64,000 nt of DNA, from the NCBI RefSeq assembly GCF_001766835.1, contig NZ_LKEU01000014.1, positions 62,001 through 126,000 on the forward strand. The letters run 5' to 3'. The stretch is from Acetobacterium wieringae. GTDB taxonomy: Bacteria > Bacillota > Clostridia > Eubacteriales > Eubacteriaceae. Position 1 is the first letter of the stretch. Each line of letters begins with the position of its first letter. The position numbers and the translations under genes are program-made. The notes below the pieces were generated by a model. That model ran no database searches, was not told where the DNA came from, and saw nothing but the letters and a program-made list of their open reading frames with translations. Shown here in pieces: positions 63,257 through 64,000 of this stretch.

Positions 63257-64000
63257 TTAATCTAAAATAATATTATCAATCAGCCGGGTGCTGCCAAAGC
63301 GAACGGCTACTGCCGCCAGGGCCGGTGCTGTGATGGTTTCGATATCGGCCAGGGTTTCAAAATCAAGGATATCAACGTAATCAATAACCGCCAACGGCAT
63401 GGTACTGATCTGGCCGATAATCTGATCTTTTAGGGTTTTAACCTGGACGACGCCAGATTTATGAAGGGCTTTGGCAGCCGTCAGCGACTGGCTAAGCACC
63501 AGGGCCTGGTTACGCTCTTCCGGCGTTAAAAACACATTGCGGGAGCTCATGGCTAAGCCATCGGCTTCCCGGACAATCGGGCAGACTGTCAGCTGAACCG
63601 GCAGATGTAAATCCCGAACCATTTTTTTTATCACCGCCACCTGTTGGGCATCTTTCTGTCCAAAATAGGCACGGTTTGGCTGGATCAGGTTAAACAATAT
63701 ATTGACTACTGTGGTCACGCCTTTAAAATGAGTCGGCCGGGACTGACCGCAGAGTTTTTTTGTGATCTCGCCTGCCACTTCCACAAAGGTGGAAGCACCG
63801 GCCGGATAGATTTCGCCCGGATCAGGAAAGAACAGCAGATCGGTTCCGGCAGCTGCGGCAAGTCGTGAATCCCGGTCAAAATCCCGGGGGTAGGCATCCA
63901 GATCCTCGCCCGGGGCAAACTGAGTGGGATTGACAAAGATACTCACGACCGTGAAATCATTCTGACTTCGGGCTTCATTAATCAACGACAGATGACCGTC
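63257..64000 (-). CDS. panC: Pantothenate synthetase, C-terminal part (cut by window edge)
   Basis: Leftward gene entering from beyond 64000; the visible frame reads DGHLSLINEAR and continues with VSIFVNPTQFAPGEDLDAYPRD, PEEIYPAG-like and FGQKDAQQVAVIKKM, PanC signatures including the ATP-binding HxGH (partly outside). The enzyme joins pantoate and beta-alanine. The apparent start at 63985 is internal: the reading frame extends to the edge. Confidence 0.93.
   Translation of the reverse strand, partial: DGHLSLINEARSQNDFTVVSIFVNPTQFAPGEDLDAYPRDFDRDSRLAAAAGTDLLFFPDPGEIYPAGASTFVEVAGEITKKLCGQSRPTHFKGVTTVVNILFNLIQPNRAYFGQKDAQQVAVIKKMVRDLHLPVQLTVCPIVREADGLAMSSRNVFLTPEERNQALVLSQSLTAAKALHKSGVVQVKTLKDQIIGQISTMPLAVIDYVDILDFETLADIETITAPALAAVAVRFGSTRLIDNIILD

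Noticed and set aside
1..64000. CRISPR arrays, tRNA or rRNA genes, prophage
   Set aside because: No regularly spaced direct repeats with spacers, no cloverleaf or rRNA stretches, and no integrase, capsid or transposase gene were recognised.

Overview
The window looks like a chromosomal segment of an acetogenic member of the Eubacteriaceae, most likely Acetobacterium. This is inferred from gene content, not from a marker gene. The evidence is several corrinoid-dependent methyltransferase modules (two MttB-family proteins without an in-frame amber codon, a URO-D-family methyltransferase, two small corrinoid proteins, a pterin-binding methyltransferase and a cobalamin-type methionine synthase), a rubredoxin-flavoprotein fusion, an acetoin dehydrogenase operon, Firmicute-type HPF, SecA and RF2, and strong AGGAGG ribosome binding sites with Rho-independent terminators throughout.

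Left part (1-18.3 kb). The 5' end of a cardiolipin synthase gene runs off the left edge. A 205-nt structured RNA with its own promoter follows, directly upstream of the ribosome hibernation factor gene; its position and size fit the raiA-motif RNA. Then come a DUF5317 membrane protein, secA, and prfB with its autoregulatory +1 frameshift. A four-gene operon (HcyBio, NIL-ferredoxin, UPF0280 protein, MetH-like methionine synthase) looks like sulfide-based homocysteine synthesis leading to methionine. Adenine deaminase, a tandem-rubredoxin flavoprotein, and a TetR regulator with an esterase behind a perfect 51-bp palindromic operator complete this part.

Middle part (16.8-32.9 kb). This is the most unusual region: a sigma-54 regulon for methylated amine and C1 compounds. 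A PAS/AAA+ activator sits next to a leftward operon (racemase-like protein and two MttB homologues), a rightward BCCT transporter gene, and a rightward array of opine dehydrogenase, PanB, corrinoid protein, EamA transporter, URO-D::thioredoxin fusion, second corrinoid protein, methyl-THF-type methyltransferase and CobW GTPase. Three sigma-54 promoters and two copies of an upstream direct-repeat element with identical 17-bp spacing tie the leading units together.

Right part (33-64 kb). This holds a lipoprotein, an amino-acid permease, a PAS/GGDEF/EAL gene broken by a one-base shift in an A-run, dxs, a TOBE-domain regulator divergent from modABC, a CHAD protein, nadABC with niaR, an AmrS-like radical SAM enzyme and a metallophosphoesterase. 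An AcoR-like activator is followed by a thiamine-precursor ABC operon and then a sigma-54 acetoin dehydrogenase operon (DUF6506, Lin0512 family, acoA, acoB, acoX, acoC, acoL) with three helically phased enhancer sites. Convergent panC and panD close the window.

A family of palindromic dispersed repeats (two clear copies near 27.8 and 48.9 kb, a related element at 7.25-7.54 kb, and a remnant at 55.86 kb) is flanked by 16-22 bp direct repeats. The two full copies differ by compensating changes in their stems. No tRNA, rRNA, CRISPR array or intact transposase was seen.
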